Position numbers and translations under genes: made by a program
Notes under the pieces: generated by a model
The model's input: the letters and a program-made list of their open reading frames with translations, nothing else
Databases searched by the model: none
Told to the model about the DNA's origin: nothing
Shown here: positions 16,442-25,510 of the stretch, piece by piece
Numbering within the stretch: the first letter of the stretch is position 1
How the letters are laid out: each line of letters starts with the position of its first letter
From: Cytophagaceae bacterium
GTDB taxonomy: Bacteria; Bacteroidota; Bacteroidia; Cytophagales; UBA9547
Reading direction: 5' to 3'
NCBI GenBank assembly: GCA_027488865.1
Contig: JAIYAU010000036.1
Location: 1 to 64,000, forward strand
DNA: 64,000 bases

Positions 16442-18067
16442 ATGACCACAGAACAACTTAGTAAAATATTTCCAGTTTCAGAGAATGAAATTCCTGAAAA
16501 TCACCGTGTAATTAATGAAATACACCAAAAGGAACTATTGATTAATGGTGAAATGATCAAATGGGAAGGTGATGTACAAAAAGTATATTCACCAGTTTTT
16601 ATCAACAACAACGGACAATTTTCTCCAAAATTATTAGGCAGTTTTCCTGTGGCAACAGAAAAAGAAGCGCAGTTGGCACTAGATGCAGCTGTTAAAGCTT
16701 ATAATAACGGTAGGGGAGAGTGGCCAACTATGACTATCAACGAGCGGATAGCTTGTATGGAGCATTTTACTAATATAATGATTCAGAAAAAGGGAGAAGT
16801 GGTTAATTTGCTTATGTGGGAAATTGGCAAATCCTACGCCGACTCCCTTAAAGAATTTGACAGAACAGTTGAATATATCTTTAATACCATCGATGCACTT
16901 AAAGATATGGATCGAGATGCCTCAAGATTTGTGATTGAAGGTGGTATTATTGGACAAATTCGCCGTGCACCGTTGGGCGTTGTGTTATGTATGGGGCCAT
17001 TTAACTATCCCTTAAACGAAACCTATACGTTGTTAATTCCAGCACTGTTAATGGGTAATACAGTAATGTTCAAACCGCCTAAACATGGCACATTATTACA
17101 TGCTCCGTTGTATGAGGCATTCCAAAAGGCATTTCCAAAGGGCGTTTTTAATACTGTTTATGGCAAAGGAAGTACCGTCGTACCTCCTTTAATGGCATCT
17201 GGTAAGGTAAATGTCTTGACACTAATAGGTTCTAGCAAAGTAGCTGATTCACTTAAGAAAATGCACCCTAAGGTTAATAGGCTTAGGGCGATTTTAGGAT
17301 TAGATGCCAAAAATGCTGCAATAGTTTTAAAATGTGCCGATGTTGATTTAGCCGTGAAAGAAACCATTTTAGGATCCTTGTCTTTTAATGGTCAAAGATG
17401 TACAGCTATTAAAATTATTTTTATACATCGATCTATAGCCGAGTCTTTTATAAGGAAGTTTGCCGACGAGGTAGAAAAGTTAAAAATTGGGATGCCTTGG
17501 GATAAGGACGTTATGCTTACCCCATTGCCAGAACCAGGCAAGCCTGATTATATAAAAAATTGTATTGACGACGCTGTTAAAAATGGAGCACGCGTAGTAA
17601 ATGAAAGTGGTGGAAATACTGCAAATAGTTTTGTATTTCCTGCGGTATTATACCCAGTGAATGAAAAAATGATTTGTTATAGAGAAGAGCAATTTGGTCC
17701 AATTGTACCTATTGTGCCATTTGATGATGTGGAAGAACCAATAGAATATCTTATTTCTTCTGACCACGGACAGCAGGTAAGTATTTTTGGTACCAAAAGA
17801 GACACCATCGCCAACTTAATAGATCCTTTAGTAAATCAGGTTTGTAGGGTAAATGTCAATTGTCAATGTCAACGTGGCCCAGACACTTTTCCATTTACTG
17901 GTAGAAAAGATTCTGCGGAAGGTACATTGTCCGTTTATGATGCAATGAGAGCATTTTCAATCCGAACAATGGTGGCCGCAAAACAAACTGCCTTAAATAA
18001 GCAAATAATTAACGATATAGTGGATAAAGGAGAGTCGAAATTCTTATCAACTAGATTTATTTTTTAG
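16442..18067 (+). CDS. gapN: NADP-dependent glyceraldehyde-3-phosphate dehydrogenase-like ALDH
   Basis: The product is 541 aa of the aldehyde dehydrogenase superfamily. The nucleophile Cys320 lies in FNGQRCTA, the cofactor loop region is FNYPLNETY with an LIGSS segment, and the C-terminal EEQFGPIVPI motif is present. Overall it resembles non-phosphorylating GapN, which oxidises glyceraldehyde 3-phosphate to 3-phosphoglycerate with NADP+, giving NADPH in the cytoplasm. The general-base Glu motif ELGGK, usual in ALDHs, reads ILGLDAK here. It is a single gene with its own -7 box and a strong terminator. Confidence 0.8.
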   Translation: MTTEQLSKIFPVSENEIPENHRVINEIHQKELLINGEMIKWEGDVQKVYSPVFINNNGQFSPKLLGSFPVATEKEAQLALDAAVKAYNNGRGEWPTMTINERIACMEHFTNIMIQKKGEVVNLLMWEIGKSYADSLKEFDRTVEYIFNTIDALKDMDRDASRFVIEGGIIGQIRRAPLGVVLCMGPFNYPLNETYTLLIPALLMGNTVMFKPPKHGTLLHAPLYEAFQKAFPKGVFNTVYGKGSTVVPPLMASGKVNVLTLIGSSKVADSLKKMHPKVNRLRAILGLDAKNAAIVLKCADVDLAVKETILGSLSFNGQRCTAIKIIFIHRSIAESFIRKFADEVEKLKIGMPWDKDVMLTPLPEPGKPDYIKNCIDDAVKNGARVVNESGGNTANSFVFPAVLYPVNEKMICYREEQFGPIVPIVPFDDVEEPIEYLISSDHGQQVSIFGTKRDTIANLIDPLVNQVCRVNVNCQCQRGPDTFPFTGRKDSAEGTLSVYDAMRAFSIRTMVAAKQTALNKQIINDIVDKGESKFLSTRFIF

Positions 18068-18515
18068 CCAAATGCCTCCTTAAGATAGGATGAAAACGTC
18101 CATTTCTTAAGGAGGCTTTTTTAATTTTTAGTTTAAAGATTAAGAATTCTCTTTGGTCATGAGACGTAAATTCTCTTCTTATAGTGATGTTATATTCATC
18201 ACTTACTAATTTCTCAGCTTCTTTTTGTTTCTTTAATTCTGATTTTTTAATTCTGATTACACGCACATTGCCTTCAGTGCCGTTATAGCCGTCGTCAGGA
18301 CGTTTAAAATATCCATGTTTGCCGGGTCTCTTAGCTAAGCAAGACATTGGGTCTGCAGCCATGATTGAAAAACTCTGCTTTATCGAATTTTGGCTTATAT
18401 CAGGAAATAAATGTTTAATATTATCTAATAGATGATGTGCTAGGATTGCATCGTCAGGTGAAGATGGAAGAAATGAAGGAAGGGTTTCCTCTAATCGGTC
18501 TCTAACGGATTTCAT
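18057..18515 (-). CDS. Hypothetical protein convergent with gapN-like gene
   Basis: The product is 152 aa, cytoplasmic, with a helical N-terminal half (possibly winged-helix in character) containing CLAKRPGKHGYFKRPDD, then a Lys-rich segment. I do not recognise the family. Its stop lies 10 bases inside the end of the convergent gapN-like gene, so its last 20 or so codons run through the hairpin that terminates that gene. Low-complexity DNA follows upstream and I see no promoter. Moderate confidence that it is expressed. Confidence 0.55.
   Translation of the reverse strand: MKSVRDRLEETLPSFLPSSPDDAILAHHLLDNIKHLFPDISQNSIKQSFSIMAADPMSCLAKRPGKHGYFKRPDDGYNGTEGNVRVIRIKKSELKKQKEAEKLVSDEYNITIRREFTSHDQREFLIFKLKIKKASLRNGRFHPILRRHLAKK
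18074..18122 (+). terminator. Terminator of the gapN-like gene
   Basis: A perfect 11-bp stem GCCTCCTTAAG/CTTAAGGAGGC (18074-18084 with 18106-18116) is followed by six T. It lies inside the 3' end of the convergent minus-strand gene. Confidence 0.85.
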
Positions 18516-18650
18516 AATTTGTGTGTAAAGTTAACTTTTAATTATATTTCAATCTAAACATTAACACTAATATATAAAAAATATTTTTTAAAATTTATAT
18601 ATTCATAGATATAATAGATTATTATATAGATTAATTTAAAATTTAAATAA

Positions 18651-20111
18651 CTAGTTATTCTTTACACTTGTAGCTTTAAACTTACCAGTTATCATTAAGC
18701 CAATTATTGTGAGGCAAGCATTAATAAGCAATAATTCAAAGCTGAATTTATAAGCAAAGTGCGATTCAATCAAATATACGAATCCATAAGTAAGTAAAGG
18801 TGCTGTAATGCACACATAAGGAGATAAACTATCCTTTATTTTATACTTGCTTAAAATACCTAGTGTAAATAAACCCAAAAGTGGGCCATAGGTGTAACTT
18901 GCCATTTTTAGCACAGAATCTATCACAGTGCTATTGTTTAAAACTCTAAATATTAAAATCGAAACCAGTAAGATCAATGAAAACCCAATATGCACCAAGA
19001 ATTTCTGCCTTTGCTTGGTTTGTTCATCTTTATCCTTAAAATTTAAAAAATCTATACAAAAGGAAGTTGTAAGAGACGCCAAAGCAGAATCAGCACTGGC
19101 ATAAGAAGAGGCTATAATACCCAATAAAAAAGCCACACCAGCTATTACTCCAAAGTTGTTTAATGCTAACAAAGGATATAAATCATCAGACCGAGAGGGG
19201 AGCGAAAGGTTTTTTATATCACAATATATGTACAATAAGGCACCTAAAGTTAAAAACAGTAGATTTACTCCGACCAAAATAGCTGAAAACCAAAACATAT
19301 TTTTTTGTGCCTCTTTAATATTTCTACAGGTTAGATTCTTTTGCATTAAATCTTGATCCAATCCAGTCATAACAATGGTGATAAACATGCCACCTATAAA
19401 CTGCTTGATGAAAAATTTTGAATCATTAGGGTCGTTTAAGAAAAATATTTGAGAATATTTACTCGATTGGATGGTTTCAATTAATCCAAAAGGAGATAAT
19501 TCAAGTTCTTGGGCTATTACTACAATACTTGTAATTAGAGCAGTAATTAGAAATAAGGTTTGAATACTGTCAGTCCAAATAATAGTTTTTATTCCACCCT
19601 TAAATGTGTAGACCCATATTAAAAGTATAGTAATAAATACTGTAACCCAAAATTCTATTTTTAATGCATCAAAGATAAAAAGTTGCAATACTGCTGCAGC
19701 TAAATACAACCTTAAAGATGAACCAATCGTTCGAGAAAGTAAAAAAAAGAAAGATCCTGTTTGATATGTTTTTTTGCCAAATCTTTCCCCTAAATACGAA
19801 TAAATTGAAATTAAATTTAACCTATAATAAAGTGGCATCAATACCGTAGCTACCACTATGTAACCCGCTAAATAGCCAATTACCAATTGAAAGTAGGAAA
19901 AAGAAGCTACACCTACTTTTCCTGGAACTGAAATAAAGGTAGCACCAGAAATGGATGTACCAATCATTCCAAAAGCCACAAGATACCAAGGAGATTGCTT
20001 TTGTGCAGTAAAAAAATCCGTTGAACTTGCATTTCTGCTTGTAAACCATGCTATTGTGAGTAACATTACAAAATATAAAATAATTATGATTGCAATTAGC
20101 GTTGTAGACAT
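18651..20111 (-). CDS. Sodium:solute symporter family transporter
   Basis: The product is 486 aa from the ATG at 20111; a TTG two codons earlier is possible. About 13 hydrophobic helices cover the whole protein, with the family landmarks FGMIGTSISGATFISVPG near residue 50 and a TFKGGIKTIIWTDSIQ segment near residue 175 that resembles the SSS signature of TM6. The C-terminal half holds GASYA-like (GIIASSYASADS) and ASYTYGPLLG segments. Such proteins use the sodium gradient to import sugars, amino acids, sialic acid or similar solutes; the substrate is not identifiable here. No neighbouring catabolic genes give a hint. Confidence 0.9.
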   Translation of the reverse strand: MSTTLIAIIIILYFVMLLTIAWFTSRNASSTDFFTAQKQSPWYLVAFGMIGTSISGATFISVPGKVGVASFSYFQLVIGYLAGYIVVATVLMPLYYRLNLISIYSYLGERFGKKTYQTGSFFFLLSRTIGSSLRLYLAAAVLQLFIFDALKIEFWVTVFITILLIWVYTFKGGIKTIIWTDSIQTLFLITALITSIVVIAQELELSPFGLIETIQSSKYSQIFFLNDPNDSKFFIKQFIGGMFITIVMTGLDQDLMQKNLTCRNIKEAQKNMFWFSAILVGVNLLFLTLGALLYIYCDIKNLSLPSRSDDLYPLLALNNFGVIAGVAFLLGIIASSYASADSALASLTTSFCIDFLNFKDKDEQTKQRQKFLVHIGFSLILLVSILIFRVLNNSTVIDSVLKMASYTYGPLLGLFTLGILSKYKIKDSLSPYVCITAPLLTYGFVYLIESHFAYKFSFELLLINACLTIIGLMITGKFKATSVKNN

Positions 20112-20176
20112 TGGCAAATAATTAAATATTCAAATTTTAGTTTTCATAATATAGAACAAATGTGTCTATTTTTTTT

Positions 20177-20184
20177 TATTTTTG
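20177..20184 (+). promoter_or_regulatory. -7 box TATTTTTG of clpS
   Basis: An exact TAnnTTTG box 21 bases upstream of the clpS ATG. It overlaps the alternative upstream TTG (20182), which argues for the ATG at 20206 as the start. Confidence 0.65.
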
Positions 20185-20205
20185 CTATATAAGTCATCCC
20201 TCATC

Positions 20206-20487
20206 ATGAATACCAATCCTTTTTATGAAGAAGATGTGCTCCTTGAAGAAGAAGTAAAGGACACAGAACTGCGCGATTTGATTGTTTTTAATGACGATAT
20301 CAATACTTTTGACCACGTTATTGAAACCTTAATTGATGTTTGTGGGCATTCACCGCATCAGGCTGAGCAATGCACCATTTTAATTCATTATAAGGGTAAA
20401 TGTAGTGTAAAAAACGGTGATTTTGAGACCTTAGCCCCTATGCGAAATGACATATGCAGAAGAGGTATTTCTGCTGAAATTTTGTAA
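20206..20487 (+). CDS. clpS: ATP-dependent Clp protease adaptor ClpS
   Basis: The product is 93 aa. The conserved core is VFNDDINTFDHVI (the D-N-T region that forms the N-degron pocket), then QAEQCTILIHYKG and a final helix with GISAEIL. ClpS binds N-terminal degrons and delivers them to ClpAP or, in Bacteroidota, to the cognate Clp ATPase. An acidic N-terminal tail (EEDVLLEEEVKD) fits the flexible extension of the family. The start is set at the ATG because the promoter box overlaps the earlier TTG. recR follows 32 bases downstream and is probably co-transcribed. Confidence 0.95.
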   Translation: MNTNPFYEEDVLLEEEVKDTELRDLIVFNDDINTFDHVIETLIDVCGHSPHQAEQCTILIHYKGKCSVKNGDFETLAPMRNDICRRGISAEIL

Positions 20488-20519
20488 TAAGTGCTTTGTT
20501 CAAAAGCATATAATAAACC

Positions 20520-21125
20520 ATGAATTACCCATCTAAATTAATAGAGGAAGCAGTAAATGAATTAAGTAAATTACCTGGGGTGGGTAAAAAATCAGCAATG
20601 AGATTTGCTTTGTTTTTGTTGAAAAAAGACGAAAATACAAGCATAGCACTTGCTGATGCTGTTCGTAACTTACGTACCAAAACTACCTATTGCAAGATTT
20701 GTCATAATATAGCTGACGACTCCCTTTGTAATATTTGTAATAATTCTAAAAGAAACAAGACACTTATTTGCGTTGTAGAAGACACACGAGATGTGTTGGC
20801 TATAGAAAATACGCATCAATATGATGGTACTTATCATGTGCTAGGTGGTATTATATCACCAATTGATGGTATTGGGCCAAGTGAACTTAAAATAGAATCC
20901 TTACTTGAAAGAGTTAGGTCTGGTGATATTGTGGAGATAATTTTAGCGTTAAGTTCAACTATGGAGGGCGATACCACTTCTTTCTATATAACCAAAAAAT
21001 TAAAGGATTCACCGATTAAAATATCCTCAATAGCGAGAGGTATTCCCGTTGGGGGGGAACTAGAATTTGCCGATGAGATTACGTTAGGCAGAAGTATTTT
21101 AAAACGAGTAGACTATAATAATTAA
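20520..21125 (+). CDS. recR: Recombination protein RecR
   Basis: The product is 201 aa, normal length. Domains in order: helix-hairpin-helix with LPGVGKKSAMRFALF (residues about 18-32), a four-Cys zinc finger CKIC...CNIC (about 57-72), a Toprim domain starting LICVVEDTRDVLAIE (about 80) and a C-terminal Walker-B-like region with the RGIPVGGELEFAD signature. RecR works with RecO (and RecF) to load RecA at gaps. Its stop overlaps by 4 bases the stop of the convergent PspC gene. Confidence 0.96.
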   Translation: MNYPSKLIEEAVNELSKLPGVGKKSAMRFALFLLKKDENTSIALADAVRNLRTKTTYCKICHNIADDSLCNICNNSKRNKTLICVVEDTRDVLAIENTHQYDGTYHVLGGIISPIDGIGPSELKIESLLERVRSGDIVEIILALSSTMEGDTTSFYITKKLKDSPIKISSIARGIPVGGELEFADEITLGRSILKRVDYNN

Positions 21126-21340
21126 AAATCCCAAATTGTACTTCTTCTGCGTCTTAAGTAAGTGCCTAAGTTCATCAAAAATATTAAGGCCACATACAAT
21201 ATTATTGGTGAACCAAACGTAAAAAAACATAAGTAAATAAATGTCATTCTAACAGCACCAGATGCTATCCCTAAAATCTCACCCAGCCAAGAACACACCC
21301 CAAAAAGATTAAATTCAAAAATGGCTTGTAATTTTTTCAT
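21122..21340 (-). CDS. PspC-domain small membrane protein
   Basis: The product is 72 aa. It has the PspC pattern: a FGVCSWLGEILGI segment (compare GVCAGLAEYFGID in the family), a hydrophobic helix, and a second helix ending in a basic RRRR stretch. PspC-domain proteins are small inner-membrane proteins linked to envelope stress. The usual companion psp genes are absent. The stop overlaps the convergent recR stop by 4 bases. Confidence 0.85.
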   Translation of the reverse strand: MKKLQAIFEFNLFGVCSWLGEILGIASGAVRMTFIYLCFFTFGSPIILYVALIFLMNLGTYLRRRRSTIWDF

Positions 21341-21511
21341 AATTCATGAATACCTATTAAACCTAATACAGTTTTTTGGTAACATATAAGGTTTAAAAAT
21401 TTTAACAAAAATACTCTTTTTTTTGTTAAAAGGAACTTATTTTCTTAAATTTTTTGCATGAATCAAATCTTTAACATACATTCGCAACAGCAACTAATTT
21501 TTAATTGTAAT

Positions 21512-23317
21512 ATGAAATTCACTAAACAATCTTTTTCAGTGTTGTTAGCTTTGGGAGCCTTTACTTTTTCAGGCTGTTCTTTAAAGCAGATGATCAAGTT
21601 ATCTAAACAACAGCAATTAACCGTAACTCCATCTCCTTTGGAGGTTCACGCGGATACTGTAAGCACAGAGGTTTCTGTTTTGCTTCCTATCAAAATGTTA
21701 AAGAAAAACAAAATTTACACTGTTAAAACTTGGTATCAAGCAGCTGATACAAAAGTAGAACTAGGGGAGGTTGAATTTAAACAAAATCCTGATTTCCCTA
21801 ATGCAAAAACGGAGCAGCCAAAGCTTTCAAAGAAGTTTATTTTCCCTTACAGTGATAACTTGAAAAAAGGAGATTTAAACATCCAAGGTACTGCATATAA
21901 TTTTTCTAAGTCTAAATTTAAATCTACCGAAGTATTACCTATAGCAAAAGGAGCTATTACCACTTCTAGATTGGTTAAAGACATTTATTTTACTGCATTT
22001 GCTGATCATGGTTACAATAATAAAGAAGAGCTTGAGCCAACGAACGTTGGATTTTTCTTCGAAAAAGGTAAGTCGGTGTTGAGAAAAACTGAAATTAAAA
22101 GTAAAAATGGAATGTTTTTTGAAGCTTTTGTTGCTAAAAAGAATGTGACTAGGGTAGTAACTATCACTGGTTCTCACTCGCCTGAAGGTACCGAAACTAT
22201 CAATACTAAACTTTCAGATGATAGAGCAAAGTCAATTTCTGACTTTTATAAGGAAACGATGAAGAAATTTAAATATAATCAAGGTGCAGCGGATTCTATT
22301 CAATTTGTATTAAAGGCAGTAGTAAAAGATTGGACTTCTTTTAAAGATACTCTTTCCAATGATAAAAAACTAACCCAAGCTGAAAAAGACGAAGTTTTAG
22401 CTATAGTAAATGGTGGTTCAGGTGATTTTATAGAGAAAGAAAAACAACTTCAAAAGCTGAAATCTTATAAATACATTGCTAAAACTATTTATCCAAATTT
22501 GAGAACAGCCAAAACTGAAATTTTAACTGTTAAACCAAAGAAAACAGATGCACAAATTTCTATATTAGCTAAAGGAGTTTCTGAGGGGTCTATCAAGGCT
22601 GATACATTAACAAATGAAGAATTGTTATATGCAGCTACACTTACTCCTGATGCATCTGAAAAAGAAAAAATTTACAACGCAGCATCTAAAAAAGCTGATA
22701 CTTGGCAAGCATATAATAATTTGGGTGCCATTTATGTGGAATTAGCAAAAAAACAATTAAACTCTAATGATAAATTGTCTTACGCAGATAAAGCAGTAGT
22801 TCAATTAGAATTAGCTAATAAAAAGGAAGAAAACGCACTTTCACTCGTAAATCTTGGTACAGCTTATGCAATTAAAGGCGATTGGTCTAAAGCAATAATT
22901 GCCCTTGATAAAGCTTACAGCTTATCTAAAGATGAGGCTATTAAAAAAGGAGCAAATAGTGTTAAATCTGTTTATTTCATTAAAAGAGCAAAATATGATG
23001 AAGCAATTGCAGCTTTGCAAAATGGTGTGTCAGAAGACCCTACTGTTAAATATAATTTAGCATTATCTTATTTATTAAAGAAAGATTTTGAAAAAGCTAA
23101 AGTTTCATTTGACGAAGCTACTACCGCAGATTCTAAAAATGCTTGGGCTTACTACGCTGGCGCAATTACAGCGGCTCGTCAAAATAATTTAGAAATTTTA
23201 ACTTCTCGTTTACAAAAAGCAATTCAATTGGACGATACTTTACGTGCAAAAGCACTTGAAGATCTAGAATTCGTTAATTTTTGGAATAACGATGCGTTCA
23301 AGAATGCTATCAAATAA
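21512..23317 (+). CDS. TPR-containing lipoprotein with OmpA-like region
   Basis: The product is 601 aa from the ATG at 21512; the longer frame from 21458 would bury the signal sequence. Residues 1-22 form a lipoprotein signal ending FSGC. A beta-rich N-terminal region (about 30-190) is followed by a segment resembling an OmpA-like peptidoglycan-binding domain (TITGSHSPEGTETINTKLS, DDRAKSI) and by several TPRs from about residue 395 to the end. This layout (lipobox, beta domain, OmpA-like, TPR) resembles outer-membrane lipoproteins of Bacteroidota such as the PG1058 type. The probable role is as a peptidoglycan-anchored envelope scaffold. Confidence 0.8.
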   Translation: MKFTKQSFSVLLALGAFTFSGCSLKQMIKLSKQQQLTVTPSPLEVHADTVSTEVSVLLPIKMLKKNKIYTVKTWYQAADTKVELGEVEFKQNPDFPNAKTEQPKLSKKFIFPYSDNLKKGDLNIQGTAYNFSKSKFKSTEVLPIAKGAITTSRLVKDIYFTAFADHGYNNKEELEPTNVGFFFEKGKSVLRKTEIKSKNGMFFEAFVAKKNVTRVVTITGSHSPEGTETINTKLSDDRAKSISDFYKETMKKFKYNQGAADSIQFVLKAVVKDWTSFKDTLSNDKKLTQAEKDEVLAIVNGGSGDFIEKEKQLQKLKSYKYIAKTIYPNLRTAKTEILTVKPKKTDAQISILAKGVSEGSIKADTLTNEELLYAATLTPDASEKEKIYNAASKKADTWQAYNNLGAIYVELAKKQLNSNDKLSYADKAVVQLELANKKEENALSLVNLGTAYAIKGDWSKAIIALDKAYSLSKDEAIKKGANSVKSVYFIKRAKYDEAIAALQNGVSEDPTVKYNLALSYLLKKDFEKAKVSFDEATTADSKNAWAYYAGAITAARQNNLEILTSRLQKAIQLDDTLRAKALEDLEFVNFWNNDAFKNAIK

Positions 23318-23341
23318 TTAAAATTAGTTGTTATTTTTAAA

Positions 23342-23370
23342 AAGCCCGATAAATAATTCGGGCTTTTTTT
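23342..23370 (+). terminator. Terminator of the TPR lipoprotein gene
   Basis: An 8-bp perfect stem AAGCCCGA/TCGGGCTT (23342-23349 with 23358-23365) followed by T, 25 bases after the stop. Confidence 0.9.
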
Positions 23371-23392
23371 ATGTTAATACATCAAAAACAGC

Positions 23393-23400
23393 TATTTTTG
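23393..23400 (+). promoter_or_regulatory. Possible -7 box TATTTTTG of pdhB
   Basis: An exact TAnnTTTG box just after the terminator of the previous gene and 102 bases before the pdhB start. No matching -33 TTTG is present, so support is partial. Confidence 0.45.
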
Positions 23401-23502
23401 AGCGTTTTATATTCGTAATATTCAGCCTTTTTGTTGTTATAAATATATTTCAAATCAATAACTTACTGCTTATAAAAATTCTTTAATAGTAATACATTCG
23501 TA

Positions 23503-24483
23503 ATGAGAGAAATACAATTTAGGGAAGCATTGCGTGAGGCAATGCAAGAAGAAATGCGACGTGATTCTTCCATCTTTTTAATGGGTGAAGAGGTTGCAGA
23601 ATACAATGGTGCTTACAAAGTAAGCCAAGGAATGCTGGAGGAGTTTGGTGCGAAAAGAATAATTGACACACCTATAGCTGAACTAGGTTTTACCGGAATT
23701 GGTATAGGCGCAGCTATGAATGGCCTTAGACCAATTATTGAATTTATGACTTTTAACTTTTCCCTAGTTGCAATAGACCAAATAATCAATAGTGCCGCCA
23801 AAATGATGTCCATGTCTGGAGGGCAATATTCTGTGCCGATTGTTTTTAGAGGCCCAACTGGTAACGCGGGGATGTTAAGCTCCCAACATTCACAAAATTT
23901 CGAAAACTGGTATGCCAATACTCCAGGTTTAAAAGTAGTAATACCGTCCAATCCAGCCGACGCTAAAGGATTGCTTAAATCTTCAATTAGAGATAACGAT
24001 CCTGTTATTTTTTGTGAATCTGAGTTAATGTATGGAGATAAAGGTGAAGTGCCAGAAGGTGAATATACTTTACCAATAGGAATAGCGCATACCGTGCAAG
24101 AAGGCTCAGATGTTACCTTGGTGTCGTTTGGAAAAATGATGAAAGTGGCTTATGCTGCGGCTGCAGAAGTGGCCAAAGACGGTATATCAGTGGAAGTTAT
24201 AGATTTACGCACAGTAAGGCCTATTGATTATGACACAATTGTGAAATCTGTGAAAAAAACAAATAGATTGGTGGTAATAGAAGAGGCATGGCCTCTAGGA
24301 GCAATATCTTCGGAAATTACATATCATATACAAAGATTTGCTTTTGATTATTTAGATGCACCTATTTTAAGGGTAAATAATGCAGATTTACCTTTGCCAT
24401 ATGCACCTACTTTGATTGAAGAGATTTTACCAACAGTACCTAAAGCGGTAAAAGCTATTAAAAAGGTGTTATATAAAGACTAA
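23503..24483 (+). CDS. pdhB: Pyruvate dehydrogenase E1 component, beta subunit
   Basis: The product is 326 aa, full length. It has the transketolase pyrimidine-binding domain (MREIQFREALREAM start, GEEVAEYNGAYKVS, ELGFTGIGIGAA, SSQHSQ near residue 128) and the C-terminal transketolase domain (VEVIDLRTVRPID, EEAWPLG). With the alpha subunit it decarboxylates pyruvate using thiamine diphosphate and passes acetyl groups to the lipoyl E2 enzyme. Here it stands alone: no E1-alpha, E2 or E3 gene is adjacent. The sequence segment NGAYKVS favours pyruvate over branched-chain substrates, but that is inference. Confidence 0.92.
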   Translation: MREIQFREALREAMQEEMRRDSSIFLMGEEVAEYNGAYKVSQGMLEEFGAKRIIDTPIAELGFTGIGIGAAMNGLRPIIEFMTFNFSLVAIDQIINSAAKMMSMSGGQYSVPIVFRGPTGNAGMLSSQHSQNFENWYANTPGLKVVIPSNPADAKGLLKSSIRDNDPVIFCESELMYGDKGEVPEGEYTLPIGIAHTVQEGSDVTLVSFGKMMKVAYAAAAEVAKDGISVEVIDLRTVRPIDYDTIVKSVKKTNRLVVIEEAWPLGAISSEITYHIQRFAFDYLDAPILRVNNADLPLPYAPTLIEEILPTVPKAVKAIKKVLYKD

Positions 24484-24496
24484 TTTGAATATGAAC

Positions 24497-24535
24497 AATC
24501 TAAAAAGGTATTAAATTTTAGTACCTTTTTAGATT
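24497..24535 (+). terminator. Terminator-like hairpin after pdhB
   Basis: A perfect 14-bp inverted repeat AATCTAAAAAGGTA/TACCTTTTTAGATT (24497-24510 with 24522-24535), 13 bases after the stop. T-rich on both strands. Confidence 0.7.
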
Positions 24536-24594
24536 ATAATAAAACCTAATCCTTACATGTTCGTATATTTAGAAGTATTAAATATTAGTCTGCT

Positions 24595-25332
24595 ATGAAT
24601 TTATTGTTTGTATTGTTAAATGTTTTTAATCTCACGCAGATTGCCAATACGGAACAGTTAATTACTGAAATGAACAGCAGGTATGCGGGAAAGTTTAATA
24701 AAAATATAACCTTCATACAATTAAATACACACTTTAATGAAGATGGCTCTACTGAATCAAGTACTTGGTACGAGGCATTTCATTTTCCAGGAAAATATAG
24801 AATTGATTACGGATATACACCTAATGTTGACGGAATAATATTTGCAGATGATTCCGTGTATCATTTTAAAGATAAAATGTTAACAAAAAAGGGTCAATCA
24901 ATTAATGACATTTTGTTACTTTGTGGTGATATTTATTTCTTAACCCCAAAACAAAGTTTAGACAAAATTAAAAAACTAGGTTACAACACCTCAGAATTCC
25001 GAGAAGACGTGTGGGAAGGGAGACCTGTGTTTGTAGTAGGGGCTAAGAAGGGTGACGAAGTTACAGCACAGTTTTGGATTGACAAAGAAAATTTGTATCT
25101 GGTAAGAAATATTAACGTTTCGAAAGAAACGGCAGAATTGGAAGATGCCCATTTTGTAGAACATGAAATTGTAGGAAAGGCTTGGGTAGAGAATAAGGTA
25201 ATCGTATTTAGCAAAGGCAGAAAAATCAGAATGGAAAAATATGCCGAAGTTATGCCGGACAGAAAGTTGAATGCTGAAGTGTTTGATCATAAAAAATGGG
25301 GTCAACTACATTGGCACGACAAAAAAAAATAA
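24595..25332 (+). CDS. LolA-like periplasmic lipoprotein carrier family protein
   Basis: The product is 245 aa. A short hydrophobic N-terminus (about 1-16) could be a signal peptide. The body has the half-barrel pattern of LolA-like proteins: FIQLNTHFNEDGSTESSTWYEAFHFPGKYR-like strands (about 40-70), FADDSVYHFKD, then alternating strands with GRPVFVVGAKKG and QFWIDKENLYLVR. LolA ferries lipoproteins to the outer membrane, but many LolA-fold relatives in this phylum have other, unknown lipid-related roles. A terminator follows. Distantly related, so the exact role is uncertain. Confidence 0.65.
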   Translation: MNLLFVLLNVFNLTQIANTEQLITEMNSRYAGKFNKNITFIQLNTHFNEDGSTESSTWYEAFHFPGKYRIDYGYTPNVDGIIFADDSVYHFKDKMLTKKGQSINDILLLCGDIYFLTPKQSLDKIKKLGYNTSEFREDVWEGRPVFVVGAKKGDEVTAQFWIDKENLYLVRNINVSKETAELEDAHFVEHEIVGKAWVENKVIVFSKGRKIRMEKYAEVMPDRKLNAEVFDHKKWGQLHWHDKKK

Positions 25333-25364
25333 TGTTTTCATAGTTTTAAATGTTTATGTTTATG

Positions 25365-25394
25365 AAAACCCTTGGTATTTTATCAAGGGTTTTT
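25365..25394 (+). terminator. Terminator of the LolA-like gene
   Basis: A perfect 10-bp stem AAAACCCTTG/CAAGGGTTTT (25365-25374 with 25384-25393) with T-rich tail, 32 bases after the stop. The overlapping 67-codon frame at 25350-25553 is therefore unlikely to be a gene. Confidence 0.85.
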
Positions 25395-25510
25395 CTTTTT
25401 AGTATAATAAAATATTCATTAATACTGGTTTTTGTTAATACCTTAGATTCATTATTTTTGAACTGGATTTATAGTACTTATAATATTATCTTAAGAGGTT
25501 CAATTAACTT

